From the NCBI GenBank assembly GCA_026397515.1, contig JAPLUU010000004.1:1-38290 (forward strand): 38,290 nt of DNA, given 5' to 3'. Position 1 is the stretch's first letter, and each line of letters begins with the position of its first letter. The DNA is from a candidate division SR1 bacterium (lineage in GTDB: Bacteria; Patescibacteriota; Gracilibacteria; Absconditabacterales; Absconditicoccaceae). Positions 25,289 to 37,481 of the stretch are shown piece by piece. The translations under genes and the position numbers were made by a program. The notes below the pieces were generated by a model, which did no database searches, was not told the origin of the DNA, and worked only from the letters and a program-made list of their open reading frames with translations.

Positions 25289-26530
25289 ATGCATAAACCA
25301 ACAATAGTTGCACCCGGGTGATCACACGATAAAGCTATGGTAGCGAGCCATTACGGAGCTGAAGAAGTCTACGTCGGTGTACCATTCACCTCTTTGAGAA
25401 TGAGGCAGAATAAAATCTATAGTTTTGATGATGTGAAGAAAACTGTAGACGATTTACATGCCAATGGAAGCAAGGCGTTGCTCACGATGAATATTTTTCC
25501 GAGAAATGCAGATATCAAAATATTTGAAGATACGGTAAAAGAAATAGCGAACGTCGGTGCTGATGCTATCATTTTTTCTGATCCAGGAACGTTTCATATT
25601 ATCAGAAAATATTTGCCAGATATTCCCCTTCATATGAGTACACAAAGCTCGACTATGAACTGGGCTGCGGTTAAATTTTGGAAAGATATGGGTGTAAAAA
25701 GAATTGTCTTCGCGAGAGAATTATCGTTGGAAGAAATCAAAGAAATTAGAGAAAAAGTTCCATGAATGGAAATAGAGGTATTTGTCCATGGTGCTATGTG
25801 TATGAGCTATTCTGGACGTTGTCTGCTCGGTGACTATATGAGTGGAAGACCAGGTAATAAGGGTGAATGCTCGCATGCATGCAGGTTTAAATATAAAGTA
25901 CGACTTGAAGAAGAACGTAGACCAGGAAAGTTATTTCAGCTCGAAGGAGATGAAGAATGAAGTCATATTTTGTCGTCCAAAGATTTGTGTACGATAGACA
26001 AACTCAAAGAAATACTCCCGTACGTCGATGCGATCAAAATTGAAGGAAGAAGCAAATCAGAATTTTATGTCGGAGCTATAGTAAAGGCATATAAACACGT
26101 CCGTGATGCGATTGTTGAATGAAAAAAAATAGATGAACATATAGCAAATTTGGTGAATGTGATTCCGCACAGAGCATATCGGGATGGATTTTTATTCAAT
26201 ACATTACAGGATTTTCCTGAATGAGAAACTCCGATTGGCTCAACGACTTTGGATAGCGCTTGACCATTATTCAACAGAAACTACTTCGGAATGTTTTCTG
26301 ATCAATCCATAGAAAAAGATGGTAAAAAATATTTTCATATCGAACCCAAAGAAGTCATCACTCCAGGAATGAAGATTAAATATTTGAGTCCTACAGAAAT
26401 GGGTGAATTAGAGGTCTTAGACATCCTGGACGCCAAATGAAATCAGGTAGAAAAAGCACATTGTAATAGTTGAACAATGTATATGTTGACCGACAAAAAA
26501 CTTGAAGGTTGGGAAATTTTATATGAATAA
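25289..26530 (+). CDS. Peptidase U32 family protein (TrhP/YegQ-like)
   Basis: A 413-residue protein. The start, M-H-K-P-T-I-V-A-P-G-G-S-H-D-K-A, matches the family's P-A-G-x-x-x-x-x-x-A, with a TGA Gly. The U32 signature is clear: E-V-F-V-H-G-A-M-C-M-S-Y-S-G-R-C, then G-E-C-S-H-A-C-R. The four Cys (171, 178, 194, 198) are placed to bind an Fe-S cluster. I-K-I-E-G-R-S-K-S-E-F-Y-V and the C-terminal barrel-like domain follow. Despite the name, TrhP and its relatives act in hydroxylation of tRNA wobble uridine, using prephenate in studied bacteria. Which subfamily this is cannot be settled here. The next gene starts 8 nt on. Confidence 0.9.
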
Positions 26531-26538
26531 AATCTATC

Positions 26539-27228
26539 ATGGTTGATTTCACTATCAATGTACAACTCGATCTTGAAAAAGATGCTCGAAATTATCGAAG
26601 AGCTTTTAATGCCAACACGCATGCAATCAAACGGAAAGAACAAGTAGCGCAAATCACCATTATTGATTTGAACAAGATATCAGGCATGTCAGAACATGAT
26701 ACCTATATTTTTTTACGTGACTATCTGGAACAATTTTGGGAAAATAACAAACAAAAAGCTGAGGAAAAAATAAAAACAATGCAAGAAACATTGGATTTAC
26801 ACCAACAGCGTTTTTTTGTAGATATGGAAAAACTTACTAAACATTCTATCTACAGAAATGATTTCACTATTTTCCTTACCTCACTCAATCGCTGACCATA
26901 TAATTATTCTTATTGATATACCTGGTCTTATATAGATTGGGATTGAGTGTGTAGAGCTTTCGTTCATGAACTTCTTCATTTTCAAACTATACATTATTAT
27001 AAAGAGCATATCATGAGTAGACTTCATGATGAGAAAAAATTCGAAGATCTCAAAGAGTCGTTAACTTTTTTATTGAACTATGCACTCAAAGATAGCATCG
27101 AAGGATATGATATGTGATATCCACAACATCAAGAATTAAGAAAAAAACTCGAAGACTATCGAGTTCATTCAGATAAGGACTTTGATAAATTAATTGATTA
27201 TGGATGTGATATACTTGCTAAGGAGTAA
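26539..27228 (+). CDS. Putative zinc metalloprotein with HExxH motif
   Basis: A 229-residue soluble protein. The N-terminal half is beta/alpha, with Y-R-R-A-F-N-A-N-T-H-A-I-K and a coiled-coil-like segment (N-N-K-Q-K-A-E-E-K-I-K-T-M-Q-E). Residues 143-147 are H-E-L-L-H within A-F-V-H-E-L-L-H-F-Q-T-I-H-Y-Y, a possible HExxH zinc site; a third ligand cannot be fixed. Several TGA codons just before the motif give Gly. It lies 8 nt after the U32 gene and is probably co-transcribed. Its stop overlaps the 3' end of the convergent MFS gene by 11 nt. The peptidase role is inferred from the motif alone. Confidence 0.6.
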
Positions 27229-28507
27229 TTTTTCTTCTCAATATACCAAATCTTCTTACGAGCCCCGCAAGTGCAAATATAAATATAGTTATACCTACTA
27301 ATATGAAAGATGTCTGGATACCGAAGATGGTGGAAGATATTCCAAAAAGAATAATTCCTATCATTTCTCCTCATCTAGCAACAAATTCTTCTACTCCAGA
27401 AATTGTTCATTCATCTTTTGGATCCACACAGTCAGAAACAAATGCAGAAATTACAGGACGCATAATGGAAAGGCCAAATGATATAGCAAAGGTAATTATC
27501 ATAATACTTCGGAATCATTCATTATATCCAAGTAACATGTAGAGAAAAGAAATAAAGAGCAATACGAAGAAAAGGAATTTTCTCTTGCTCGTATGATCAG
27601 CAATATTTCCCGTAAAAAAATCTATCAAATACGGTACACGCATTACAGCGAATACAATAGCAATCTCTGGAAGTGTTAAATGATTTTGTACAGAAACGAT
27701 GGGGATAAAAATAAATCCTATATAATTGAGGAGATTAAACATAAATTCAAATCCAAGCGCATAATATAATCTGTGAGAATAATCTTTCATAGTTAGAAAT
27801 GCTCTTTTGATTGCACGCAAAGAAAATACTTCAATAAAAAATCTGTGAATAAATGTATCTCTACCAAGAAATGCTTTGATTTTTTCCTTACTCAGACGAG
27901 GAAGTTGTTTATCCGTAAAAAATGAAATCACTGCAAAAAGCGAAATAAACAAAAACATATATGGCAAATCAACATACTTTACAAGTACTGCAGCAATGAG
28001 TGCGCCTACGACGTATGCAAGATTACTAGCTGAAAAATACAATCAGAATGATGTTCCCCTAGTATTTCTTTTGCTATGTTTACGGATAAATGCTTGATAG
28101 GTGGTGAGTAATGTCGCTGTTGCAAATCCGTTGAGTAAGACAGCAATCAAGAGAAATACTGGCGATTTTCATATCCCCGCAACGAAGTATAGTAGTCAGG
28201 TAATCACATATGCTCATTTACTCAAAAACAATACTGACTTGAGATCTGCATGATCATCTACTTCTCCGACAGGGATAGAAAACAACATTTTTCCTAATGA
28301 TAATATTGCTCAGATTATTGAAATCCATAATACATTATCTACGATAGTCTTTATATATACAGAAAAAAATGTGTCCGCTCCAAGTCCTCGTCCTAAAAGA
28401 AATATAAATAAAGAAAAAGATACCATCCTAATCGAAATCGGAACTGAGAAAAAATCTTTTTTGATGATCTTAATAATAGTATTGTGTTCATGATTATTTT
28501 GTTCCAT
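27218..28507 (-). CDS. Major facilitator superfamily transporter
   Basis: A 429-residue protein with about twelve transmembrane helices in two halves. The 2-3 loop contains G-E-V-D-D-H-A-D-L-K-S-V, a form of the MFS motif G-x-x-x-D-x-x-G-R-R. The second half has G-N-I-A-D-H-T-S-K-R-K at the equivalent place. The start at M-E-Q-N-N-H-E-H-N is preferred over a TTG 48 nt upstream because -10-like hexamers (TATACT, TATATA) lie between them. Many Gly are TGA. The substrate is unknown. Confidence 0.82.
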
Positions 28508-28619
28508 ATATTTCTCGCTATATAAATAGTATATTGTAATTGTATTCAAAAACAAAAAATTGTCAAAAAATTGGATATAGTATATTTTCGATACATCAAA
28601 GTTTTTAAAATCAAAAAAA

Positions 28620-28637
28620 AATCCGCCTAAGCGGATT
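28620..28637 (-). terminator. Rho-independent terminator of the small basic protein gene
   Basis: AATCCGC (28620-28626) pairs with GCGGATT (28631-28637) around 4 nt. On the minus strand it is followed by a T-run. It begins 18 nt after the stop codon at 28656-28658 and shares its stem sequence with the terminator at 23-48. Confidence 0.8.
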
Positions 28638-28655
28638 ATTCTATAATAGTATATC

Positions 28656-29000
28656 TTAACGTTTCAACATAGTTGCTTTTCTAAGTCTTGCTCTTGTCCA
28701 TCATGACTGTGGCGCATCTACGATTTCTGTACCACCGGCTGGTGTCCTAATAAATCTGTATCCATCTGGATCTGTTCTCAATCTTGTTTCTCGACAAATT
28801 TTTCTTCCTCTGAGAAATCGAGTATAATCACGACCTTTAGGATTTTTTACTACACCGACTACGCCGAGATCTTTTGCTTCTTCCATAGTGAGTTTTCTTT
28901 TTGGATATTCAAATCTCTTATTACCTCTGAGTCTGGTAGCTTGTCTTTGTTGTTGAGATTTCTTTTTAGCAATACCCTGCTTATTTGTTCTTGATGCCAT
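28656..29000 (-). CDS. Small very basic protein, possibly RNA- or ribosome-binding
   Basis: A 114-residue protein beginning M-A-S-R-T-N-K-Q-G-I-A-K-K-K-S-Q-Q-Q-R. About a third of residues are Lys or Arg. The middle reads D-L-G-V-V-G-V-V-K-N-P-K-G-R-D-Y, then F-L-R-G-R-K-I-C-R-E-T-R-L-R. The end is R-L-R-K-A-T-M-L-K-R after one TGA-encoded Gly (P-Q-S-G-W). Charge and size suit a ribosomal or nucleic-acid-binding protein, but I cannot match it to a named ribosomal protein. It has its own terminator, and the tRNA-Thr gene lies upstream on the same strand. Confidence 0.65.
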
Positions 29001-29152
29001 TTTGCAATATGTATAAATAATAAATTATAGATGATAGAGTATGGAAATGTACTATAAATTCAAGGTAGACCATAAACTCACCGTTTTGATAGATGCTTGG
29101 TATATTTTTTTGGTATTAATTTAAAACTTTTGATTTTTGAGTTTTTTAAAAT

Positions 29153-29225
29153 AGCCACGAACGGGAATCGAACCCGTGACCTCTCCCTTACCATGGGAAC
29201 GCTCTACCGGCTGAGCTATCGCGGC
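29153..29225 (-). tRNA. tRNA-Thr (anticodon GGU)
   Basis: A 73-nt cloverleaf on the minus strand. The acceptor stem is GCCGCGA/TCGTGGC with one G-U pair, and the D-arm is GCTCAGCCGGTAGAGC. The anticodon stem TTCCC/GGGAG carries the loop ATGGTAA, so the anticodon is GGT. The T-arm is ACGGG-TTCGATT-CCCGT. The discriminator base is U, and CCA is not encoded, so it must be added after transcription. Confidence 0.95.
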
Positions 29226-29483
29226 ATTATGGTAAATATCAGACGCTTATAATAAAATATCAAAAAAAATCAAACGCTTTCAAAAAATGATATCATTCTC
29301 TCTCGATATATTTCAATTCTTCTCTCTTTTAACATATTATATCATTTTTTTATAAAAATGGTATATCAAATAGAACTAAAAGGAACTCAAATTGAGTAAA
29401 TATTTTTTTTCTGAGTACTATTGTATGTGTATCGGATATCTCGATATGACTAATACGCTTTTATTTGAGAAAGCCTTATTTGT

Positions 29484-32400
29484 ATGTCAATTATTGATGA
29501 CAATAGTCCAGAAACCGTAAGTGAAAGAAATTTATCGATTGACTGGATTGCGGAAGAAAACAATGTAAAAGATATTCAATCAAACTTAAGTGCTCTTAAG
29601 TCAGATATTTTAATTAAAATAAAAGCAGATAAAACCAATGAGTACTTTTGAACCAAGGTAACCGACAATGATGAACTCATCAATAAAGCTCTTGATGAAC
29701 AATTTAAATCAATTGATCATAATGCAGAAAGTTTATTTGATACGTTTGCTCATTTACATGAGGATGAATTGAATACTATTATCAAGGCTGATGATATAAC
29801 AGCACCTGCACTACTTAAAGATTTAGAAATTAAATTTGAAACATATTTATTCGATTCATCTGATATGAAAGATACATTCAACGCCATGAAAGCAATGGCG
29901 GGTGATGTAGTAAAATTTGAACTTACAGATTTGAGAGCAAAAGTCTTAGCTTCGACTACGAAAAAAGATGGTACAGAAGAAAATAATGGTAATGCTAATG
30001 TATTACTTAATAACTTATGAGAATGAACATGAGAAAATAAAGAAAAATATGATGGTACACAAGATTATGTGTCGAAATATCCAAGTTGGAAAGATATACC
30101 AGTTGGGAAAGAATATGATATAGAAAACATCTATAAAGATAAAAAAATTGAAAAAGTAATGGAAAGAATTTTTGATGATGAAAAAGATCAGAAAGAAATC
30201 AGAAAATGAACATTTAAAGTTAATCTCAGTAAAGAGGATTGACTTGCAGGTATAATTATTGCTATTCGTGAAGCAGTAAAATATAAAGATCTGGAAGATG
30301 AAACTGATCCAAATTATACATATACAAAAATCTTCAAAGGTATAAAATCACTTAGTGTAGATGAAACAACCGGAGAAGTTAGTTTATGATCAGATAATAC
30401 ACAACTGAGAAAAGAACTTGATAAACTCATCAAGGATGGATTACTTACTTACGAACGTAAATGAGGACTTGATCGAGAAATGAATAAAATTGCAAAAATA
30501 CTTACCAGAGCACAACGAAAATATCTTGATGCATTCGCTGCACTTGCACAATCAAAAGACGATATAGAAATGGCTATCTTTCAGTGGAATAATTCATTGG
30601 AAGTAACCGGACAAAGCAATGAAGATGGAGAAGAAAAAACTCCAAGTCTCATCAATGCAAACAATGTATTAGAATTTTTATGTGACTTCAATGGTGAAGG
30701 AACTATTTCTATAGAATATAAAAGGAAAAATAATACAGAACAAAAAAATCAATGAGATGTAGGAACACTTTCTTGACCACAAGTGATGTGGACCATCGAA
30801 CAAGCAATAAAACTCAAAGATGTAGAACTTGGGAAATGAAAGGGAGAACAATTGGTAATACAAAATATCATCAAAAATATGGATGTGAGTGATAGTAGAA
30901 AACTTACTAATACTGAAGAAGCATTTATAGATAATATGATGACAACTCCTGAATATTGTACCAAAGTTAATCTTAGTATACTCATCAATGGATATCATCC
31001 TACTTCTGAACAATTAGAAAAAGATAGAAAAGACGATACTATGAAATTAATATTTACTGTACTCCACAATAATTATAGTGATGCTGGAGAATCTTTTGAT
31101 GGAATGCCAGAAATGAAAATATTATTTCAAGATGCCATCAAAAAAATTAATGGCTGAAGCGAAGAAGTTACTCCCGATCTAGAAGAAACACTTGTCGGTG
31201 ATGAAGCAGAAAAAATAGCTGAGATTGACGATACTGAGGCACAAATAAAAGCAACTATCGATACTCGATTGGAAGAGGTAAAATGATTGGATAGTGAAGA
31301 TCAGAAAGAACTCAGAGAACTTATCAAAACACAATGAGTAGTTCGTGTAAGAGAGACTATATTCACCGCTATTATGAAAGCGATGGACAATCTTACTATT
31401 ACAACAAATGATTGAGCAAAAACAAATCTTCAAGCCGGATGACTATCAAAATCTCGAGAACTTCGTTCAACCAAAAAAGAGATTTTGGAGGAAACAACAA
31501 AGACACTTGTCGGCGGAGGCATCCATTATAGTGCAACAGATGGATTGAGACTCACTATAGGAATAGGACAAAATGGAAAGAGTAAATCAGGTAGAACTAC
31601 ACGAAATCGATGAGCAGAAACAGGTGTCGTAGTAGGGACTGAATGAATAAATCTCTATATAGGAATCTCATGAGAAGTTGCTGAACAATATAATTATGGA
31701 AATGTTATCAATGCAGATTTATCACAAGTCAAAAGTGCAAAATATCTTTGATTAGAAGCTTGAGCTAGTGCAAGCATCAGTGTAACTGATGGAACATGAG
31801 TAGAGGTTTCTGGTGGTATCAATCGACAACAAGATCCAGCAGAATGAATCAATCAAATCGATAAACACTATAGAGCGGTTTCAGAAGAAATTTTTGATAT
31901 CAATGGATTGGATGTAAGTAAGATAAGTAGTAAGACAGAATTCTCTTCTTATATAGAAAACAAAATCACGGGATATACATGAGGCAAATATAAAAAATTT
32001 GTAGAAACGAATAAACAACACCTCAAAGACAATCTCGCCTTCATGATAAAATATATGGAAGCGAATAAATTTTTCTGAGATGATGGAAAAATCGCACAGC
32101 TTGATGATGCAAATAAGGAAATTGCAATGAATGCTTTATTGGATATTATCCAATCAGGAAGCATCGAAACACGAAGAAGTAATCTTATCGAAGGACTTCA
32201 TGGTCATGTTGCACTTACTAAATTATCATTTGGTGTGACTACCAGTGCACTTACCTTTAGTAGTGATAAATGATCTTCAGCCACTCTCTGACAGGATAAA
32301 TTTGGTATCGCTGGATTCTATATCGGACTCAGAATTTCAACATGGAGAAATATGTATGTACCAAATGATCAACAATATCTTTATACACAATATGAGATGG

Positions 32401-34379
32401 GACAAGGTGTCGCAGACTATATCAAAAATCCAGAACGTGATATACAAAAATATGCAGAATATCTTCAAGCATTATACAATGATACAAGATTGAAATGTAA
32501 AAAAGATAAAACCACTAATAAGATAATCATCACATTCTCCGCAGAAACATTATCCAAAGTCACCTTGACACAATTCTTAAATCTTCATGCGACTACTGCT
32601 GCAGAGAAAAATTTTTCATTAAAAGATAATGTACTCACTATAGGAAATGTTGGTAACATATGAGCATATACCGTTACCGAGCCACAAGGTATTCGTAGAG
32701 TACTTTCTCTAGGAACTGAAAAACTTGACGACACTCATCGTATAACTGATGACAAAGTAAATACTACTATAGAAGAAATAACAGATAAAGTCACTGGTAG
32801 TCAAAACTTAACACAAAATGATATTAACACAAAGATTATTGATAATATGAAAGGTCCTGCTACTACACCAGCAGCTGATCTTCTTAAAATTCAAACAGAG
32901 ACAAAAACATTTTTTGATACTGATGGATCACTTCTTACACCGACTGGTGCTACAATAACGTATGAAGGATGCGCTCAATGAGACATACTTACTACATGAG
33001 TATTGACCATCACCAAAACTGCAAACAACACGTATACAGTCAAACTTGTAGCCTCAACTGCTCCAGTTACTGCTACTTCTCAAGAAGAATTGACTATCGA
33101 ATATATTGATCAAACCGTTTATGAAATAGCAGTGAATAATATCGCAAACCGAAATAAAACAGAATATCTCCTATCAAAAACCGACAAACTTTTGAAATTT
33201 GAAACCGGTACAGAATATGCTCAAGCACAAATTATACTCAATGATTTATCTAAAGATCTGGCGTATCTAGAAAATAGTACATCTGGTAATACAGCTCTTT
33301 ATGCAAAATTTATGACCCATGCATCTAATATCGAAAATGATGATGGTGTAATTAATGAAAATGAAATCACTAATGCTATAGAAGATCTCAATACGCTTAT
33401 CAGTAATACTAAATATACAAAATTACAGACTATGCTTACCACGACTGATGAAGGAGTGAAGGCATATATTCTTGATAGATTAAAACAAATCTTTGCAAAA
33501 GAAAAAGAATATATCGGTAAGACTATAGGATATATAGTATCAGAACATGCAACAACTACATGATGGGAAAGCATTTCTGGCCCTTCAAATGAATTTTTGA
33601 AAACCAGCTATCCAGCGCTCTTCAAGGAAATCCAAAAACAAAGAACAACTTGGATGACAGATAAAACCACCTATAATGAAACCCCTGATATCAATCCAAA
33701 TTTAATATGATATACTGCATTCTATAGAGATCTCTGAGCTTCCTATAAAAATAAAAAATTCTCTTTGACAGCTTTGTGAGAGACTACTACACAATTATCA
33801 TCTCCTATATCAGACATAAATAAAACTGATGCAAAAAAATGGTTCTTAGGAAATTTTGAAGTTAATGAGCCAGAAGTAGAACATTTAGCTACCAGCTTAG
33901 AAGCCAAATTTAAAGAAAAAGGGGTAACTATAAAATTACAAGAAACTACCTATGAAAAGACACGAAGCAATATAGAAAAACTCATTAATTGAGAAGCTAT
34001 TACTCTTGACTCTTCTACAAAAATAAGTATAGATATCAATTGGGTATTCTACCTTCTTGGAGATTGTTGTAATGAATCTCTGGGAATGGAAATATCTAAA
34101 ATCAATATTTTAAAAATCAAACCTGAGGTTGTTCTCGAATGAAAATATAGCGCTAAAGCCACAACTCCAAAAACGTATGATAATGGTATGAAAATATATG
34201 CAGATAGTCACTCTATCACGGGTAAAGTTATTGCACAAGAAGAAAGAGTGAGTTGGAGACATCATAAAGGTATAGCAGAAAAGAAACCAAAAGATAAGGA
34301 AAATGATGATCAAAATGTAGAAGATGAACAAGACGATCAAGGTTGAGACGATGAAAATGATGATCAATATAATGATTAA
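29484..34379 (+). CDS. Giant 1631-residue protein with acidic tail
   Basis: The frame is open for 4.9 kb only if TGA is Gly; several dozen TGA codons interrupt it otherwise. There is no signal peptide (M-S-I-I-D-D-N-S-P-E-T-V-S-E-R-N). Residues 1-660 are mostly charged and helical. Residues about 670-790 switch to a Gly-rich alternating pattern (L-R-L-T-I-G-I-G-Q-N-G-K-S, A-S-A-S-I-S-V-T-D-G-T-G-V-E-V-S-G-G), and again near 910-960 (L-S-F-G-V-T-T-S-A-L-T-F-S-S-D), as in amphipathic beta-hairpins of pores or barrels. The remainder is mixed, and the last 35 residues are almost all D, E, N, Q and K. It lies 36 nt before an exported surface protein and is probably in the same locus. No family is recognised; it may be a surface or toxin-like protein exported without a classical signal. 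Confidence 0.72.
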
Positions 34380-34415
34380 AAACAATCTCTATTTACTTTA
34401 TATACTTATATGCTC

Positions 34416-37406
34416 ATGAAAAAATTACTTTTAGCTCTCACGATCTTACCGATCTCATATCTATGAAGTATCGTATTTTGAGCTGTAGCTCCATTGAATG
34501 GTTCTATACCTGTCAATACTACAGCACTGAATGCTGGTAACGTCACTACCTATTGGCAAACCTGCATCGATCAAACCAACAGTAACGATAATGTACAGAG
34601 AGCTTTATATGTAGGACAAAATATCGCTCCAAGATTTTGATATACCTATAGCAATACCAACGCTATTCGTGCAAGAGCTGTTATGGATGCTACAGAGATG
34701 CTTATATATAACCCATGAACATTTTCTACTAATGGACAGTTTTCATTTTTATCAAATATCAATCCCAATCTCAATGCACCTAATCCGTTTTCTATAGTTA
34801 TTACTCAACCAAACAATTCTGTAGTAGCAGTAAATAATGCCGTAGGAAGAAGTGCTGTTGCAGGTATGTATATCTTACATGGAACCTATCAAACATTCAC
34901 CTTTGGATGAAATACTAGTGCAAACATATATTGATATAGAACAAGTTATAATCAAAATCCCGCTACTTATTTCAACAAAAATCTAAGTGATGGTGCTACT
35001 CCTGCGGAACGTTTTTCTTGTGCAAGATATTTTGTAGCCAAATGTTGAGATGGAATTCAAGATAATGCCAACAAAACATGTGCTGGCTGAGCTCCTGATT
35101 GTGACGGTAAAAGCGGTATCAGTGCTTATTGATCTATAGTACCTTGGTCATCTACTTCACCTAATGAAGCATGTGATGGAACTGATGGTGTACCTGCTTG
35201 ATATACCTGTACAAGTTCATGTACACTCCAAGCAATCGTTGTCAAACCTACCTGTACACTTTCTGTAAATACATGATCTATTATCATAGGAGACTCTGTA
35301 CAGACCTCTTGGACTATTAATGGAAACTATACAAATACTCCACAAATCACCTATACACCTACCACTTGGAATATTACCTGATTGCCACATACCGTATCTA
35401 CTAGTATGGGACAACACACTATAACACCTACACATACGGGAGGATATACATTGAGTATGACGGTTAGTAATAGTGCATGAGCAAACACTTGTACTGCACC
35501 ACTCCTTGTCAAACCACAACCACAACATCTTTCATGTACCTTGAGTATAAATCCAAATCCGGTATTAGCAAATCAATTTGTATCTATAGGATGGAATATT
35601 ACTTGATGAACATTTCAAACAACCTATATTATGGTATTCCCTCAAGGTGTTCGAGTAGGATGAGCTTGGCCACATCAAGTACTTACTAACACATATAATG
35701 GCGTAAGTACCGTACAACCTATACAGACAGGTGATTATACTTTTAGTATGAGTGTGCAAGGTATGCCACGATGATGATCAACAATGGAAACCGTTGTATG
35801 TACATGAATTCTTCATGTCATACCAAATATTCCTCCGACATGTTCATTGACTCCTACTACAGTAAATATCACTTCTGGACAAACAACAACACTCAATGCA
35901 TCATATACTAATGCTACATTGGCGGATTTAAATCCAACTATTGCATGAGTAAATTTTACGTATCCAAATCGAAATACTACCAATCTTTCTGTACATCCAA
36001 CAACAACAACAACATATACTCTTGTAGTAACATGAGCAGCAGGTACATCACCTGCTATTTGTCAATCGACAGTTAATGTTACAGAAATTCCTATCCCTAC
36101 CTGTTCATTGACAACTACTACTCCGACTATACAACCATGACAGACAGCAATACTTAATGCATCATATACTAATGCAATACTAGCAACTATGACACCAAAT
36201 ATTACTGGATTGAATTTCATATTTCCAAATCGAAGTAATTCTAGTATCGCCGTTACTCCAACTACTACGACAACATATACCCTAAATACGCTGTGAATAT
36301 CATGATCATGAGCTCTATGTACGACTACGATCAATGTTATAAACACATCATTAACGCTTAATAAAACATTGATATCAAATATACTCTATCATTCTGGTGA
36401 CCTTGTAAGTTTCAAAATAGATTTTACCAACAATGGTCTTTCTACGGCAAATGGTGTTATTCTTTCAGATTATCTTCCTGCTGGACTTGAATATGTAAGT
36501 AGTCAAATATACGGAGTCGCTCCATATACATCTGCCGTGGGTATAAATGGAATAAATCAATTTGTAGAATATTCTTGATTTAGTTTAACACCTGGCCAAG
36601 CTGGATATCTTATCGTTGTAGGAAGATTCAAATGATATGCATATTCAAATCAAACACTTAATAATGCATTTTTGAAATCAGATACCACACCTATGTTATA
36701 CGCTGCAGCATTATTTAATGTATATACGCCTACTGGAAATGCGTTGGTGGTAAAGACATCTGACAAACAATCATACTATCCTGGTGAAGATACAAAATTC
36801 ACTATTGCCGTAACTAATAATGGCCCTGATGCAATCGATCATGTAACTATTACTGATGATCGGCCAAATACACCATATCTTCTTGCTGATAGTCAATGGA
36901 CATCAAATGTACCGTTAACTATGACTAATAGTACTGATCCTTATGTATGGACATACAACGGTTCATTAGCGGTTGGACAAACAATATATGTATACCTTAC
37001 CGGACATATAAGTAATACTCCTTCATCTGTAGGAACATATATTAATACCACATTACTCAGTTATATGGTCAATGGACAAATCAAAACAGGCCAAGCAAAT
37101 GCGACTATCAATGTAGCAATCGTGCCTGCCTCTACTATGATTTTTGAAAAAAGATTGATACAATATGGAAACAATGTTTGAGATGGAGTAACATTTGAAC
37201 TCCTTTATCAAAACAATGGAACAGCTACTATCACAAATTATGATATCGTAGATTACTGGCCAGGAACATTAAATTTTGTCTCTGCTAGTCCTATGCCTAT
37301 TACTCAGACACCAACTTCTGGAGGCGTATTACTTCACTGGATATTTACTACCCCAATTGCTCCAAATTGATCGGGGAAAATAACTCTTAATGGAACGATT
37401 CATTAG
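34416..37406 (+). CDS. Exported surface protein with Cys-rich, Ig-like and DUF11 modules
   Basis: A 996-residue protein. A signal peptide (M-K-K-L-L-L-A-L-T-I ... F-G-A-V-A) is followed by a unique domain to about residue 205. A Cys-rich segment (C-G-D-G-I-Q-D-N ... E-A-C-D-G-T-D-G ... C-T-S-S-C) resembles the DUF4215/Myxococcus Cys-rich repeat. Four Ig-like modules of about 85-100 residues each open with C-(T/S)-L (about 270-640); the last two are close copies (L-N-A-S-Y-T-N-A, T-T-T-T-T-Y-T-L). Three DUF11-type repeats follow (I-D-F-T-N-N-G, I-A-V-T-N-N-G-P-D, L-L-Y-Q-N-N-G). There is no LPxTG or C-terminal helix. ATG 34416 is preferred over 34410 because TATACT (34401-34406) is very close. 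Probably an adhesin. Confidence 0.82.
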
Positions 37407-37481
37407 TATCAAGTAAAAAGTAAAAAAAATATTTTAATGCTTACGTCTAAATAAAATCTTTAAACTCTTACTGTTACGGAA

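Noticed and set aside
29041-29127. A 28-codon plus-strand frame between the basic-protein gene and the tRNA
   Set aside because: Too short, no motif, no promoter or conservation evidence.
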